Assembly: GCA_963727955.1 (NCBI GenBank)
Contig: CAVSII010000002.1
Span: forward strand, 62,001 to 126,000
Direction of reading: 5' to 3'
Length of the DNA stretch: 64,000 nt
DNA from: Bog-756 sp963727955
Lineage (GTDB): Bacteria > Actinomycetota > Acidimicrobiia > Acidimicrobiales > RAAP-2
The notes under the pieces were generated by a model. That model was given only the letters and a program-made list of their open reading frames with translations. It was not told where the DNA came from and made no database searches. Of the stretch, positions 33,772-42,662 are shown one piece after another (the stretch's first letter is position 1; each line of letters begins with the position of its first letter). A program made the position numbers and the translations under genes.

Positions 33772-33889
33772 GCCGCTCGGGGGAGTTCCGACTTCACCCG
33801 TCACCGGGTAGGCCCGGTGCCCCCGGTTCCTCCCGGATCCGATGGGCCACCGTGGTGCGACGGCCATCGTCCGGCGGTGAAATGGCTGT

Positions 33890-33933
33890 TTCCGAAGCTA
33901 CCGGCCGTCGGTTCCGAAGCTACCGGCCGTCGG
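33890..33933. promoter_or_regulatory. Perfect 22-bp tandem duplication before TetR gene 1
   Basis: Two identical 22-base copies, 33890-33911 and 33912-33933, each running from TTCCGAAGC to GGCCGTCGG. The second copy ends 31 bases before the GTG start of the TetR gene at 33965. Position and exact repetition suggest a promoter-proximal regulator site. Confidence 0.6.
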
Positions 33934-33964
33934 GCCTGATCCGCCCTCGGGTACGATCTCGTCG

Positions 33965-34675
33965 GTGATCGACAACGAACCGGCAACCGACACGATCGAG
34001 GACGAGGGCCTCAGCTGGCGAGAGCAGGCCGTGGCCCGGTCGCTCGACTCCGCTCGGCTACGGGCCGAAAGCCGTGTTCAGCGCTTTCTGGATGCGGCCG
34101 TCGAACTGTCCAACTCCAGGTCGGGCAAGGACTTCACGGTGCAGGAGGTGGTGGAGCTGTCGGGCCAGTCGCTCCACAGCTTCTACCAGTACTTCGGCGG
34201 CAAGCACGAGCTCCTCCTGGCCCTGATCGAGGAGACGGTCAGCACTACCACCGACCGGCTGCGGGAGGAGATCGCACAGGAGAGCGATTCATTGGCCCGG
34301 CTCCACCGGTTCGTCGTCGAGTACTACCGGTTCTGCCGGCCGACCGAGTACGCCGACGCCGGTTCGGAGAACCGGGTCCATTTCCTGGCCGAGTTCGTCC
34401 AACAATTGCTCACCGAGCATCCGACGGAGGCGGCCAGAGTCTTCTCTCCCCTGGCGTCCCTGTTCGAGGAGGTCCTCGATGAGGCAGCGGCGGCCGGATC
34501 CGTCCGACCTGGGCTCCGCCATGGTCCCATCGTGGGCATCGTGCTCGAGGTGATCATGTTCAATGCGTTCTCCTCAACCATCGGTGGCCTTTCGTTGCGC
34601 CCCAACGAAGGCGACAACGCCGAGGATCTGTGGAATCTGATCCTCTACGGGATCGGTAACGAGTCCACCGCCTGA
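33965..34675 (+). CDS. TetR-family regulator 1 (paralog of 52852)
   Basis: A 236-residue repressor-type protein. The HTH lies at about 38-85: SRVQRFLDAAVEL, then FTVQEVVELSGQSLHSFYQYFGGKHELL. A helical ligand domain follows (LHRFVVEYYRFCRP, HFLAEFVQQLLTEHP, FNAFSSTIGGLSL). GTG 33965 is chosen because the paralog at 52852 starts at the same place (VIDNEPA versus VAKNEPA). The two proteins share most residues in the HTH and core, so they probably bind similar DNA and ligands. It lies downstream of the Rieske cluster and is a candidate local regulator. The family usually senses acyl-CoA or steroid-like ligands. Confidence 0.92.
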   Translation: MIDNEPATDTIEDEGLSWREQAVARSLDSARLRAESRVQRFLDAAVELSNSRSGKDFTVQEVVELSGQSLHSFYQYFGGKHELLLALIEETVSTTTDRLREEIAQESDSLARLHRFVVEYYRFCRPTEYADAGSENRVHFLAEFVQQLLTEHPTEAARVFSPLASLFEEVLDEAAAAGSVRPGLRHGPIVGIVLEVIMFNAFSSTIGGLSLRPNEGDNAEDLWNLILYGIGNESTA

Positions 34676-35104
34676 GCGTCAGCGCCGGCCGGTGGGGCCC
34701 AGTGAGCCGGCCCGAATGGCCATTTGGGGCCAAGGCGTCCGCTTCTGGCGAAACCCCGCTCTCCAGATCGGGCCTACCGGCAGTTCTTCCTGATCCGTCT
34801 GGTCTTCGGGATCAGGAGAGACGAACCGTGTAAAGGTCACTTCCTACCCCGTCTGGTCAAGCTGGACCGAGCTGTCGAAGCGCTCCGATTAGCACCCGGA
34901 GCGACAATTCCACCACTTAAAGACCTGATCAGCTCCCTTTTTCGGCTGCCAAGGGAAATCCAATAACCATCCTCTGCTGCCAGCGAAATGCCGAATGCCG
35001 AATAATTGAGGATGATTTCGGATTTAAAGCGGTGTAGCCTCTGCAGAAGAAAGAAATGGGGCGCGGCAACCGGCTTCGCCCGGCAAACAATTGGGAGGGA
35101 AACC
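34676..35104. other. Intergenic region, nothing recognised
   Basis: About 430 bases after TetR 1. The second half (34880-35060) is noticeably less GC-rich than the window. Short frames on both strands have no homology. GAAATGCCGAATGCCGAATA (34985-35004) contains a short direct repeat. A promoter for the secreted-protein gene is expected near 35005-35090 but is not obvious. Confidence 0.5.
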
Positions 35105-35623
35105 ATGCGTCATTCTGTTCGTCTGACGGTCTGCGGCCTGCTTGCGGCGGGATCGTTTTCGTTGGCCGTAGCACTGCCCGGAGGTATCGCCTCGGCGGCG
35201 GTGCCCAAAGATCACCTGCACCACCTTGAGCGGTAGCGAAACTGCGCAGAACCTCTCGGGTTGTACGCCCACGACCGACATCGGCGCGGCTGGCACTGGC
35301 GCCATCTCGAGACATCTCCGAGACTCTGAACGCGAAGGGGACTGCCTTCACCGGTACCGCCACCGTCACATGGGCCAACACCAATGCCTATACCGAGACG
35401 TTCAAGGGCAAGATCACCTACTACACGGCGACCAAGAACAAGGACAAGTGCCCGGCACCGCGTGGGCGGTGCGACCCGCTCGCCGAGATCAAGCAGACTG
35501 GGACGCTTGCTGGTAGCCGGCCCTCTGAATGGGGGCAAGACCAAGGGAACGGATTGCGCTTACGTGCCGACAGGTGGCGGGGTTGCGGTGAGTAACTTCC
35601 CAGGTACGAAGGTGGACTTCTAA
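35105..35623 (+). pseudogene. Small secreted protein gene, interrupted by frameshifts
   Basis: ATG 35105, preceded by GGGAGGGAAACC, opens a clear Sec signal peptide (MRHSVRLTVCGLLAAGSF, cleavage expected after ASA). The first frame stops at 35236. The rest lies in other frames: ITCTTLSGSETAQNLSGC, then KGTAFTGTATVTWANTNAYT and KGKITYYTATKNKDKC, and finally GGKTKGTDCAYVPTGGG with the stop at 35621-35623. At least three single-base shifts (near 35211, 35310 and 35510) are needed. The intact product would be about 170 residues, secreted, with several cysteines and no family I recognise. A terminator-like hairpin follows at 35659-35697. Confidence 0.65.
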
Positions 35624-35658
35624 GTCAGGAAGCTCTACTGAATCACTGAGCTGTACGG

Positions 35659-35697
35659 GACGATGCCCCGCTCCTCCGTTGAGGGCGGGGCATCGTC
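35659..35697. terminator. Hairpin between convergent genes
   Basis: GACGATGCCCCGC (35659-35671) and its exact complement (35685-35697) form a 13-bp stem, extended by an inner CCTC/GAGG stem around a CGTT loop. It lies between the secreted-protein stop (35623) and the convergent amidohydrolase stop (35754). It has no long T-run, as is common in high-GC actinobacteria, and could serve both strands. Confidence 0.75.
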
Positions 35698-35753
35698 GCG
35701 CCTTCAGGTAAACGACCACATGATCGACGGGCCAGCGGCCCATTTGACCCGGA

Positions 35754-37010
35754 CTACGTCGACGCACTCTCGTGGTGGAAGACCTCGCCGCCCTTCATGA
35801 CGAAGCGGACGTCCTCGGTCACAACGATATCGGCCAGCGGGTTACCGGGGACGGCGATCACGTCAGCAAAAAGGCCGGGTTCGAGCCGTCCCCGGTCGTC
35901 CACGTCGATCAACTCAGCGGCCACCGTGGTGGCGGCCCGGATGGCCCCGAGGGGTGTCATGCCCCGGTCGACCAGGGCCACCAGCTCCTTGGCGTTCTTC
36001 CCGTGGGGGATGGCCGGTGCGTCCGTTCCGCAGGCGATGCGGGCCCCGCGGGCGACGGCCTTGCTGATGGTCTGCTTGGCCCGGGGGAACACCTCGGCCG
36101 CCTTGGCCTGCAGTTCGGGCGGCGCATGGGACACGTCCATGCCGTCGGCCAGATAGGTGGTCGGCACCAGGAACCGCTCGAGCCTGATCAGCAAGTCGAG
36201 TGTTTCGTCGGTCATCAGCGAACCGTGTTCGATGCAGTCGACTCCCGCTTCCAGGGCTGCCCGGATGCCGTCGTCGCCGTGGGCATGGGCCGCCACCCGG
36301 AGTCCGGCCCGGTGGGCTTCGTCGACGATGGCCCGCAGTTCCTCGTCGGAGTACTGCTGTGCCCCCGCCGGACCGGTGTGGGACATGACCCCGCCCGACG
36401 CACACACTTTGATCAGCTCGGCCCCGTACTTGATCTGGTAGCGGACGGACTTGCGGACTTCGCTCACCCCGTTGGCGATGCCCTCTTCGACGGTGAGGGG
36501 CAGGACGTGCGGCGCAAAGGCCTGGAACATGGTGGGATCGAGGTGTCCGCCGGTCGGTGTGATGGCGTGTCCGGCCGGCACCACACGGGGGCCCTCGATC
36601 CAGCCCCGGTCGATGGCCTTTTTGAGGGCCACATCGAGGAGCAGGCCGCCCGTCTGGATGAACAGACCGAGATTGCGCACGGTGGTGAACCCGGCCCGCA
36701 GGGTGCGGCGGGCATTGGCCACCGCCCGCAGGGTGCGCACGGCCGGATCATCTTGCACAGCCACCAGGGGACTGCGATGGTCGGGCCCTCCCAGTAGAAG
36801 GTTGACCTCCATGTCCATGAGCCCCGGTAGGAGGGTCAGGTCGCCCAGATCGATGACAACGGCATCACCGGGCACCGCTGTCGGGGCCACCTCCCCGATG
36901 CGTTCGCCCTCGACCAGCAGGCTGCCCGGTGACACCAGCTCACCGGTGACGACATCGAGCAGTCGGGCGCTGCGCAGGTGGATGCGTTCCGGCGTGCGAG
37001 GTCGGGGCAT
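35754..37010 (-). CDS. Amidohydrolase-superfamily (PF01979) hydrolase with atypical first metal motif
   Basis: A 418-residue beta/alpha barrel hydrolase of the imidazolonepropionase/Xaa-Pro-dipeptidase-like group. The usual ligands after the first strand are present: ELIKVCASGGV (possible carboxylated Lys), VAAHAHGDDG, VDCIEHGSL and ACGTDAPAIPHGKN. Strand 1, however, reads LLPGLMDMEVNLLLGG, where DxHxH is expected; both metal-binding histidines of that motif are replaced by Glu and Asn. It may be a one-metal enzyme or belong to an atypical subgroup. It is convergent with the secreted-protein gene and divergent from the enoyl-CoA hydratase gene. Confidence 0.87.
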   Translation of the reverse strand: MPRPRTPERIHLRSARLLDVVTGELVSPGSLLVEGERIGEVAPTAVPGDAVVIDLGDLTLLPGLMDMEVNLLLGGPDHRSPLVAVQDDPAVRTLRAVANARRTLRAGFTTVRNLGLFIQTGGLLLDVALKKAIDRGWIEGPRVVPAGHAITPTGGHLDPTMFQAFAPHVLPLTVEEGIANGVSEVRKSVRYQIKYGAELIKVCASGGVMSHTGPAGAQQYSDEELRAIVDEAHRAGLRVAAHAHGDDGIRAALEAGVDCIEHGSLMTDETLDLLIRLERFLVPTTYLADGMDVSHAPPELQAKAAEVFPRAKQTISKAVARGARIACGTDAPAIPHGKNAKELVALVDRGMTPLGAIRAATTVAAELIDVDDRGRLEPGLFADVIAVPGNPLADIVVTEDVRFVMKGGEVFHHESAST

Positions 37011-37135
37011 AGGGGGCGCTCCTTGGACCTGGACGGAATTGGGATTATCTCAAGATCAATACAGCGTTGTTGAATGTAGAGAGTCCAAATATCGTAGCAA
37101 CCGGGCGGGTCGTGCCGCCGGAAGGGTGAGAGCGG

Positions 37136-37915
37136 ATGGACCATGAACTCGGTACGCCGATGCTCCGTCTCGAACGAACCGGGTCGATCGCCTGGTGCGT
37201 GATCGACCGGCCCGAGGCCCGCAACGCCTTCACGCCGGCCATGTACGCCGGCCTCAAGCGGGCCGTCCATCTGGTCAACAGTCGTCCCGACCTGGCCGCC
37301 TTGATCATCACCGGGGTCGGCGACGTCTTCGCCCCCGGCGGCGACCTCGGGGGGCGCTCCGAACCGGGGGAGACCCCGCCGGATGGGGCCGGCGAGGACA
37401 TCCTGCCCTTCATGGCCATCCGTGACAGCCGGGCGCCGGTGGTGGCCGCCGTCAACGGCATCTGTCAGGCCGGTGGCCTTCTGGTAGCCATGATGGCCGA
37501 CATCGCCGTGGCCAGCGACCGGGCCACATTCCGGGTGCCCGAGCTCCTCCGGGGCATACCGGACGCCACCTTCGCCGCCGCCCTTCCCGCCCACGTGGGC
37601 GTGGCCGTGGCCCGTGACCTCCTCCTGTCCGGCCGTCGTTTCGACGCGGCGGAGGCGCAGCGCCTGGGAGTCATATCCCGGGTGGTCCCGCATGACCAGC
37701 TCAAGACGGCGGCCTTCGCCGCGGCCCAGGAGATACTGCAGACGGCCCCGTCGGCCCGGGCCCACGTCAAGCGCATGCTCAACGAGCGGTACGGTCCCAT
37801 CGACTACCAGACCATGTTCTGGGCGCTCGACCAGTCGGACGAGCCGCGGGAGGGCATGCGGGCCTTCATGGAGAAGCGTCCTCCCCGCTGGTATCCGACC
37901 GATGCCGAGGAGTAG
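37136..37915 (+). CDS. Enoyl-CoA hydratase/isomerase family (crotonase fold)
   Basis: A 259-residue crotonase. Oxyanion-hole segments are ITGVGDVFAPGGDL and VVAAVNGICQAGG; the substrate pocket segment is FRVPELLRGIPDA, with Glu in the catalytic position typical of hydratases; QRLGVISRVVPHDQL and a C-terminal helix follow. It hydrates an enoyl-CoA or shifts its double bond. A ribosome site GAGAGCGG lies before ATG 37136. It is divergent from the atypical amidohydrolase and followed by a 210-base gap before the CoA-transferase gene. Confidence 0.9.
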   Translation: MDHELGTPMLRLERTGSIAWCVIDRPEARNAFTPAMYAGLKRAVHLVNSRPDLAALIITGVGDVFAPGGDLGGRSEPGETPPDGAGEDILPFMAIRDSRAPVVAAVNGICQAGGLLVAMMADIAVASDRATFRVPELLRGIPDATFAAALPAHVGVAVARDLLLSGRRFDAAEAQRLGVISRVVPHDQLKTAAFAAAQEILQTAPSARAHVKRMLNERYGPIDYQTMFWALDQSDEPREGMRAFMEKRPPRWYPTDAEE

Positions 37916-38125
37916 GCGTGCACCTGGTCCGCCCTCCGTGGTCCTGTTTTCCCCCGTGGAGGAGGGGTTCGGAACTTGAGAACGGCAGTCTCACAGGACT
38001 AGATTCACTCTGTCAGTTATCGGGGGCTTGGCTCTGCACAATCGATTCGTGGGTTCGGACCTGGTCCTTTTCACGGGTCCGCCCCGCCAGGGCCGTGGCG
38101 CAGTGCGACGATGTCGGAGGTTGGT

Positions 38126-39343
38126 GTGACCGCTGTTCTAGATGGTGTCCGGATCCTCGAGGTGGCCGAGCACACCTTCGTTCCGGCCGCCTCGGCCCTC
38201 CTGTCCGACTGGGGTGCCGAGGTCATCAAGATCGAGCACGTGGAGCGGGGTGACGCCATGCGCGGTCTGGCCTCGACCGGCCTGGCCGTGGTGCCCAACG
38301 ACGTGCACGTCCTCCTCGAGCACTCCAACCGCGGGAAGAAGAGCCTGGCTCTCGACCTGGCGTCGCCCGACGGCTTGGGAATCCTCTACAAGCTGGCCGC
38401 CACGGCCGACGTGTTCCTGACCAACAAGCTCCCGAGCGTCCGGAAGAAGCTCACCATCGATGTCGACGACATCCGGGCCCACAGTCCGGGCATCATCTAC
38501 GTGCGGGGAACAGGTCAAGGCGAGCGCGGCCCCGACGCCGACAAGGGCTCCTACGATTCGCTGGCCTTCTGGGCCCGCGCCGGCGTGGCCGTGGGGGCCC
38601 AGCGTCCCGAATACGATCTGGTGCCGGTACCACCGGCGCCCGGCTTCGGCGACTCGATCGGCGCCATGACCATCGCCGGCGGCATCCTGGGAGCACTCTT
38701 CCATAGGGAGCGGACCGGCGAAGCGACGACGGTGGATGTGTCCCTGCTGGGCACCGGGCTATGGGCCATGGGCCAGGCCGTGGCCCTCTCCCTCGTCCTG
38801 GACATGCCGTGGAGACCACCCCCCGTCGACCGCATCGGCAGCAATCCCCTCTCCCGCAATTACGAAGTGAAGGACGGCCGGGTGCTGGCCTTCACCTGCC
38901 TCCAGCCCGGGAAGTACTGGGCGCCCCTGTGCGAGGCCATCGGACGTCCCGAATTGGCCACCGATCCACGCTTCGCCGATCACTCCTCGCTGATGGCCAA
39001 CAGCGGGGCCGCCGTGGAGATCCTGACCGAGGTCTTCGGGTCGGCCACCCTGGAGGAGTGGCGCCAGCGGCTGGCCGGGTTCAGCGGTCAGTGGGCAGTC
39101 GTGCAGGACACGCTCGAAGCATCGGCCGATCCGCAGACAGTGGCCAACGGCTACCTCCAGGAGTGCCGTACGGCGTCAGGAACCCCGTTCCGGTTGGTGG
39201 CCGCCCCCGTCCAGTTCGACGGGGAACCGGCGGTACCGGGCCGCGCTCCCGAGTTCAACGAACACGGTGACAGCATCCTGGCCGACATCGGTTTCGACCA
39301 GGATGCCATCATCGATCTCAAGATCCGCGGCATCGTCGCCTGA
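38126..39343 (+). CDS. Class III CoA-transferase (CaiB/BaiF family)
   Basis: A 405-residue paralog of the CoA-transferase at 10493: LDGVRILEVAEHTFVPAAS, LLSDWGAEVIKIEHVERGD, HSNRGKKSLALDL, YVRGTGQGERGPDADKGS and the C-terminal VQFDGEPAVPGRAPEFNEHG. The AEHTFVPAAS start differs from the AxxxAGP form of the 10493 protein, so it may act on another acid. I chose GTG 38126 because CGGAGG lies five bases upstream; ATG 38111 is in frame but lacks a ribosome site. It probably shares a transcript with the SDR at 39378. Confidence 0.9.
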   Translation: MTAVLDGVRILEVAEHTFVPAASALLSDWGAEVIKIEHVERGDAMRGLASTGLAVVPNDVHVLLEHSNRGKKSLALDLASPDGLGILYKLAATADVFLTNKLPSVRKKLTIDVDDIRAHSPGIIYVRGTGQGERGPDADKGSYDSLAFWARAGVAVGAQRPEYDLVPVPPAPGFGDSIGAMTIAGGILGALFHRERTGEATTVDVSLLGTGLWAMGQAVALSLVLDMPWRPPPVDRIGSNPLSRNYEVKDGRVLAFTCLQPGKYWAPLCEAIGRPELATDPRFADHSSLMANSGAAVEILTEVFGSATLEEWRQRLAGFSGQWAVVQDTLEASADPQTVANGYLQECRTASGTPFRLVAAPVQFDGEPAVPGRAPEFNEHGDSILADIGFDQDAIIDLKIRGIVA

Positions 39344-39377
39344 CGATCGCATCGCCGCCCACACAGAAGAGGAAGCC

Positions 39378-40205
39378 ATGTCATCCTTCGACGCATTTCG
39401 CTACGACGGCAAGCGGGTCCTGGTGGTCGGGGGGGCCACCGGCATGGGGGCCGCCGCCGCCGAACTGGCCCAGGACGCCGGCGCCGACGTTGTGGTCATG
39501 GACTTCGCCGAGGTCAACCTGCCCGGCGCCCGGGCCATCCATGTCGACTTGGCCGACCAGGCGTCGATCGACGCCGCCGTCGCCGAGTGCGGGGGGACGG
39601 TGGACGTCCTCATGTCCTGTGCCGGCGTGGCCGACGGCACGCCGGGCATCGAGAGGATCAACTTCATCGGCCACCGCCACATGATCGACAGCATGATGGC
39701 CATCGGGATGATTGGCAGCGGTGCCGCCATCGGGTTCATCTCCTCGGCCGCAGGCCTGGGCTGGGAGGCCAACCTGCCCCAGATCCAGGAGCTGCTGGCC
39801 ACACAGGACTTCGACAGCGCGGTGGCCTGGGTGGACAAGAACGGCAAGGCCGACTATCTGTCGATGAAGCAGGCCGTCTGCGCCTACGTGGCCAGCCAGG
39901 CCTTCCCCTTCCTCAAGCAGGGGATCCGCATCAACGCCATCTGCCCCGGCCCCACCAACACGCCGCTGGCCGAGGCCAACAAGGAGATGTGGTTGGGCTT
40001 CGGTGCCGACTACCGCGATGAGCTGGGTATCGAGGCGTCCACGCCCATGGACCAGGCCTACCCCCTGGTCTTCCTGTGCAGCGACGCCGCTGTCGCCATC
40101 ACCGGCATCACCATGATCACGGACGCCGGCTACATGAGCTCGGGGGTGACGGGATCTTTCCCCGCCGCCACCGGCGCCGCCAACTTCCTACTCGGCCGCT
40201 TTTAG
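39378..40205 (+). CDS. Short-chain dehydrogenase/reductase (3-alpha-hydroxysteroid dehydrogenase-like)
   Basis: A 275-residue SDR: GGATGMG loop, VDVLMSCAGVADG, FISSAAGLGWE, an insert of about 25 residues, then Tyr160-x3-Lys164 (YLSMK), CPGPTNTPL and GITMITDAGYMSSG. The insert before the Tyr matches 3-alpha-hydroxysteroid dehydrogenase/carbonyl reductases. It would oxidise a secondary alcohol with NAD(P). GAGGAAGCC precedes ATG 39378; the earlier in-frame start at 39267 lies inside the CoA-transferase gene. It is convergent with the SDR at 40245 with a 39-base gap. Confidence 0.9.
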   Translation: MSSFDAFRYDGKRVLVVGGATGMGAAAAELAQDAGADVVVMDFAEVNLPGARAIHVDLADQASIDAAVAECGGTVDVLMSCAGVADGTPGIERINFIGHRHMIDSMMAIGMIGSGAAIGFISSAAGLGWEANLPQIQELLATQDFDSAVAWVDKNGKADYLSMKQAVCAYVASQAFPFLKQGIRINAICPGPTNTPLAEANKEMWLGFGADYRDELGIEASTPMDQAYPLVFLCSDAAVAITGITMITDAGYMSSGVTGSFPAATGAANFLLGRF

Positions 40206-40244
40206 GGCCGGCCGCCCATCGGCGGTGCCGGCCCGGTCCGGCGC

Positions 40245-40991
40245 TCAGGCCGGTGGTCGGGGAGTGATGGATACCGACGGGATGTGGGCGCTGGCCCCAC
40301 AGCGCAGGACGGTGTCCACCACCCGGACAAGTTCGTCCACGTCCATGAGTGAGCCGGCCAGGTAGTTCCGGGCCTGCCAGATGGGGTGGAACTGGGCTGC
40401 CAGGTCCCAGTCCCACTGGTTGGCGAATTCGGTGGCGGATGCCCCCTCACCCCCGGCACAGTCCCCGACCACCACCCGGGTGAAGCTGACGGCTGGGTGC
40501 TCGTTGCGCCACGCCTCCACCATCGTCTCGAGAGCCGCCTTGCTGGTGGCGTAGACCCCCAGACCGGGCCACGGAGGGGTGACCGAGGCGCTCACCGAGG
40601 AGAGGTAGGCGGCCACCCCCCGGGATGCGGTGAGATGGGGGATGGCGGCCGCCGTCACCAGCGACGCCCCGATCACGTTGGTGTCGAAGGTGCGGCGCCA
40701 GGTGTCCGCGCTGGCGTCGACCAACCGCCCGAGGGGACCGACCCCGGTGGCGTAGACGAGGGCGTCGAGACCACCCAGTCCCTTTACCGCCTGGTCGATG
40801 GCAGCCCGGCACGACGCCTCGTCGGTCACGTCACAGACGATGGCCAATGCTCCGGGGCCGGCTTCCTTGGCCGCGTCGACCAAGCGGTCCTCTCGCCGGG
40901 CCATCAGGGCCACCGTGGCCCCCCGCTGGCCCAGGCCGATGGCGATCGACCGGCCGAGGCCGCTCGAGGCGCCGATGACGGCGGTTCTCAT
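40245..40991 (-). CDS. Short-chain dehydrogenase/reductase
   Basis: A 248-residue SDR: AVIGASSGLGRSIA, MARREDRL, ALVYATGVGPLG, LSSVSASVTPPWPG and Tyr-x3-Lys in GVYATSKAAL; the C-terminal half is atypical (VVVGDCAGGEGASATEFAN in place of PG..T). The changed C-terminus suggests a different substrate pocket. ATG 40991 is preceded by AGGAGAACCC. It follows the P450 gene on the same strand after 65 bases and may act on the P450 product. Confidence 0.87.
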   Translation of the reverse strand: MRTAVIGASSGLGRSIAIGLGQRGATVALMARREDRLVDAAKEAGPGALAIVCDVTDEASCRAAIDQAVKGLGGLDALVYATGVGPLGRLVDASADTWRRTFDTNVIGASLVTAAAIPHLTASRGVAAYLSSVSASVTPPWPGLGVYATSKAALETMVEAWRNEHPAVSFTRVVVGDCAGGEGASATEFANQWDWDLAAQFHPIWQARNYLAGSLMDVDELVRVVDTVLRCGASAHIPSVSITPRPPA

Positions 40992-41056
40992 GAAGGGGTT
41001 CTCCTGAAGGGGCTCATCGAAGCTGGATCCTTTCTGGGTGCGGATGCACGCCCGGC

Positions 41057-42262
41057 TCAGGACGTGATGACGGGAAGCTTCTCCCAGCCTCGCACCGTCG
41101 AGGTCCGGGCCTGGACGGCATTGTCCCAGTCGACTTCCCATGACGGGAACCGCTGGAGGACCTCGTCGAGGGCCAGGCGTCCCTCGAGCCGAGCCAGAGC
41201 CGACCCCAGGCAGAAGTGGATGCCGTACCCGAAGGCCAGGTGGTGGTCGATGGTGCGGTGGATGTCGAAGCGGTCCCCGTCGGGGAAATGGCGGTCGTCG
41301 CGGTTGCCCGAGGCGGTCAGCAGAAGCATCACGCTGCCCAGCGGGACGGTCTGGCCGTAGAGCTCCACGTCCTTGGTCACGTAACGGGCCTGGACGGGTG
41401 AGGGCGACTCGTAGCGCAGCAGTTCCTCGATGGTATTAGCCACCAGAGTGCGGTCCTCGACCAGTTCCTGCCGCTGGTCGGGATGGTCGGCCAGCACTTT
41501 GCCCGTCCATCCGATGAGGCGTGTGGTGGTCTCGTTGCCGGCGGCAGCCAACAGGTTGACGTAGCCCAGGACCTCCTGGCGGGTGAGGTTGCGCACGGTG
41601 CCGGTCTCGTCCTCGAACTCGGCCTGCAGCAGGTTGGTCATGAGGTCGTCGGAGGGGTGGGTGGCCCGCCACTCGATGTACTCCTCGAAGCCGTTGCCGG
41701 CGCTGAGGCCCTCGCCGAAGGAGGCCTCGAAGTCGGGCATCTCGCTCTCAGTCAGCCGCAGGCCCTCATCGATGCGGTCACGGAGAGCCTCCTGGTCGGA
41801 CTCGGGAATGCCCAGCAGCATCCCGATGGTGCGCATCGGCATTTGGGCACCGAGATCGGCGATGAAATCGAAGCCGCCCGCTTCGACCAGCGGGTCGAGG
41901 CTGCGGGCGCAGAACTCGCGCACCTTGGGCTCGAGATCGTTGATGCTCCGGGGTGTGAACACCCGGGCCAGGATGCGGCGGTGGATGTGGTGGGCGGGAG
42001 GATCCTCAAAGATGATGCTCCCCGGTGGCAGCTCCATGCCGCTCTTGATGAGCTCGAGGAGGGTGCCCTTGCCGGAGATGTAGGTCTCCCAGTCGATCGA
42101 GCACCGGTCGACGTCCTCGAACCGGCTGACGGCGAAGAAGTCGTACCGCTGGTTGTAGTACAGAGGTTGCTCGTCGCGTAGCCGCTTCCAGATCGGATAG
42201 GGGTCGGAGTCGATCTCGAAGTCGTACGGGTCGTAGTACACCTCGGCGTCCATGGTGGTCAT
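41057..42262 (-). CDS. Cytochrome P450 (paralog of 58535)
   Basis: A 401-residue bacterial soluble P450: oxygen-activation helix AGNETTTRLI, ExxR in EELLRYESP, and the haem loop FGYGIHFCLG with Cys351 as thiolate ligand. The N-terminus YYDPYDFEIDSDPYPIWKRLR and the stretches IFEDPPAHHIHRRILARVF and AEFEDETGTVRNLTR are almost repeated in the 58535 enzyme, so the two are recent paralogs. It would hydroxylate a hydrophobic substrate; electrons must come from a ferredoxin encoded elsewhere or from the KshB-like reductase. ATG 42262 is the start; a second ATG at 42253 is possible. Confidence 0.92.
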   Translation of the reverse strand: MTTMDAEVYYDPYDFEIDSDPYPIWKRLRDEQPLYYNQRYDFFAVSRFEDVDRCSIDWETYISGKGTLLELIKSGMELPPGSIIFEDPPAHHIHRRILARVFTPRSINDLEPKVREFCARSLDPLVEAGGFDFIADLGAQMPMRTIGMLLGIPESDQEALRDRIDEGLRLTESEMPDFEASFGEGLSAGNGFEEYIEWRATHPSDDLMTNLLQAEFEDETGTVRNLTRQEVLGYVNLLAAAGNETTTRLIGWTGKVLADHPDQRQELVEDRTLVANTIEELLRYESPSPVQARYVTKDVELYGQTVPLGSVMLLLTASGNRDDRHFPDGDRFDIHRTIDHHLAFGYGIHFCLGSALARLEGRLALDEVLQRFPSWEVDWDNAVQARTSTVRGWEKLPVITS

Positions 42263-42662
42263 CTCAGCCCCCCTCGGTGGCAGTTGCTGTCAAAGAATTG
42301 CGGGCAGGCGGGGCTTGGGCCCGTGGCCATCCCGCCCGGTTGGCGGCCCCTCGGCTGACTAACGACATGTTCTGAAGCACGCCGGCACCTTTCGGGTGGG
42401 AACTCGCGCTGGCCAGGTACAAACAAGCATTGCACATCTTCAAGAAGCCTATTCTCATTTTCTGCGTGGCCGTTGTGCCATCGCCGGCCGGCGCCGATCA
42501 CACGGCCCGTTCCGCGGCCGCCACTGTCTGGCCAGACGAAGCGCCGTTCGGTTCCATCCCAGGCCAGACCACAGCAGGGCGAGGGTGGCCAAAACGCATC
42601 AGAAACTGTACTCTCACCAGTACGTAGTGTCATTCTCGCTCGCAAAGGACGGACAAAGAGCC
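42263..42662. other. Divergent intergenic region (P450 / amidohydrolase)
   Basis: About 400 bases. An open frame on the plus strand runs through it but has no homology before ATG 42663. AT-richer stretches lie at 42425-42465 and 42600-42650. A 4-bp dyad CTTC-AA-GAAG is at about 42437-42446, and GTAC-N8-GTAC with a following TAGTGT is at about 42607-42636. These could be operator and -10 elements, but the evidence is thin. Confidence 0.4.

Noticed and set aside
42396..42662. N-terminal extension of the 42663 amidohydrolase
   Set aside because: Arg/His-rich and without homology; it lies in an AT-richer promoter region and ATG 42663 starts the conserved part.
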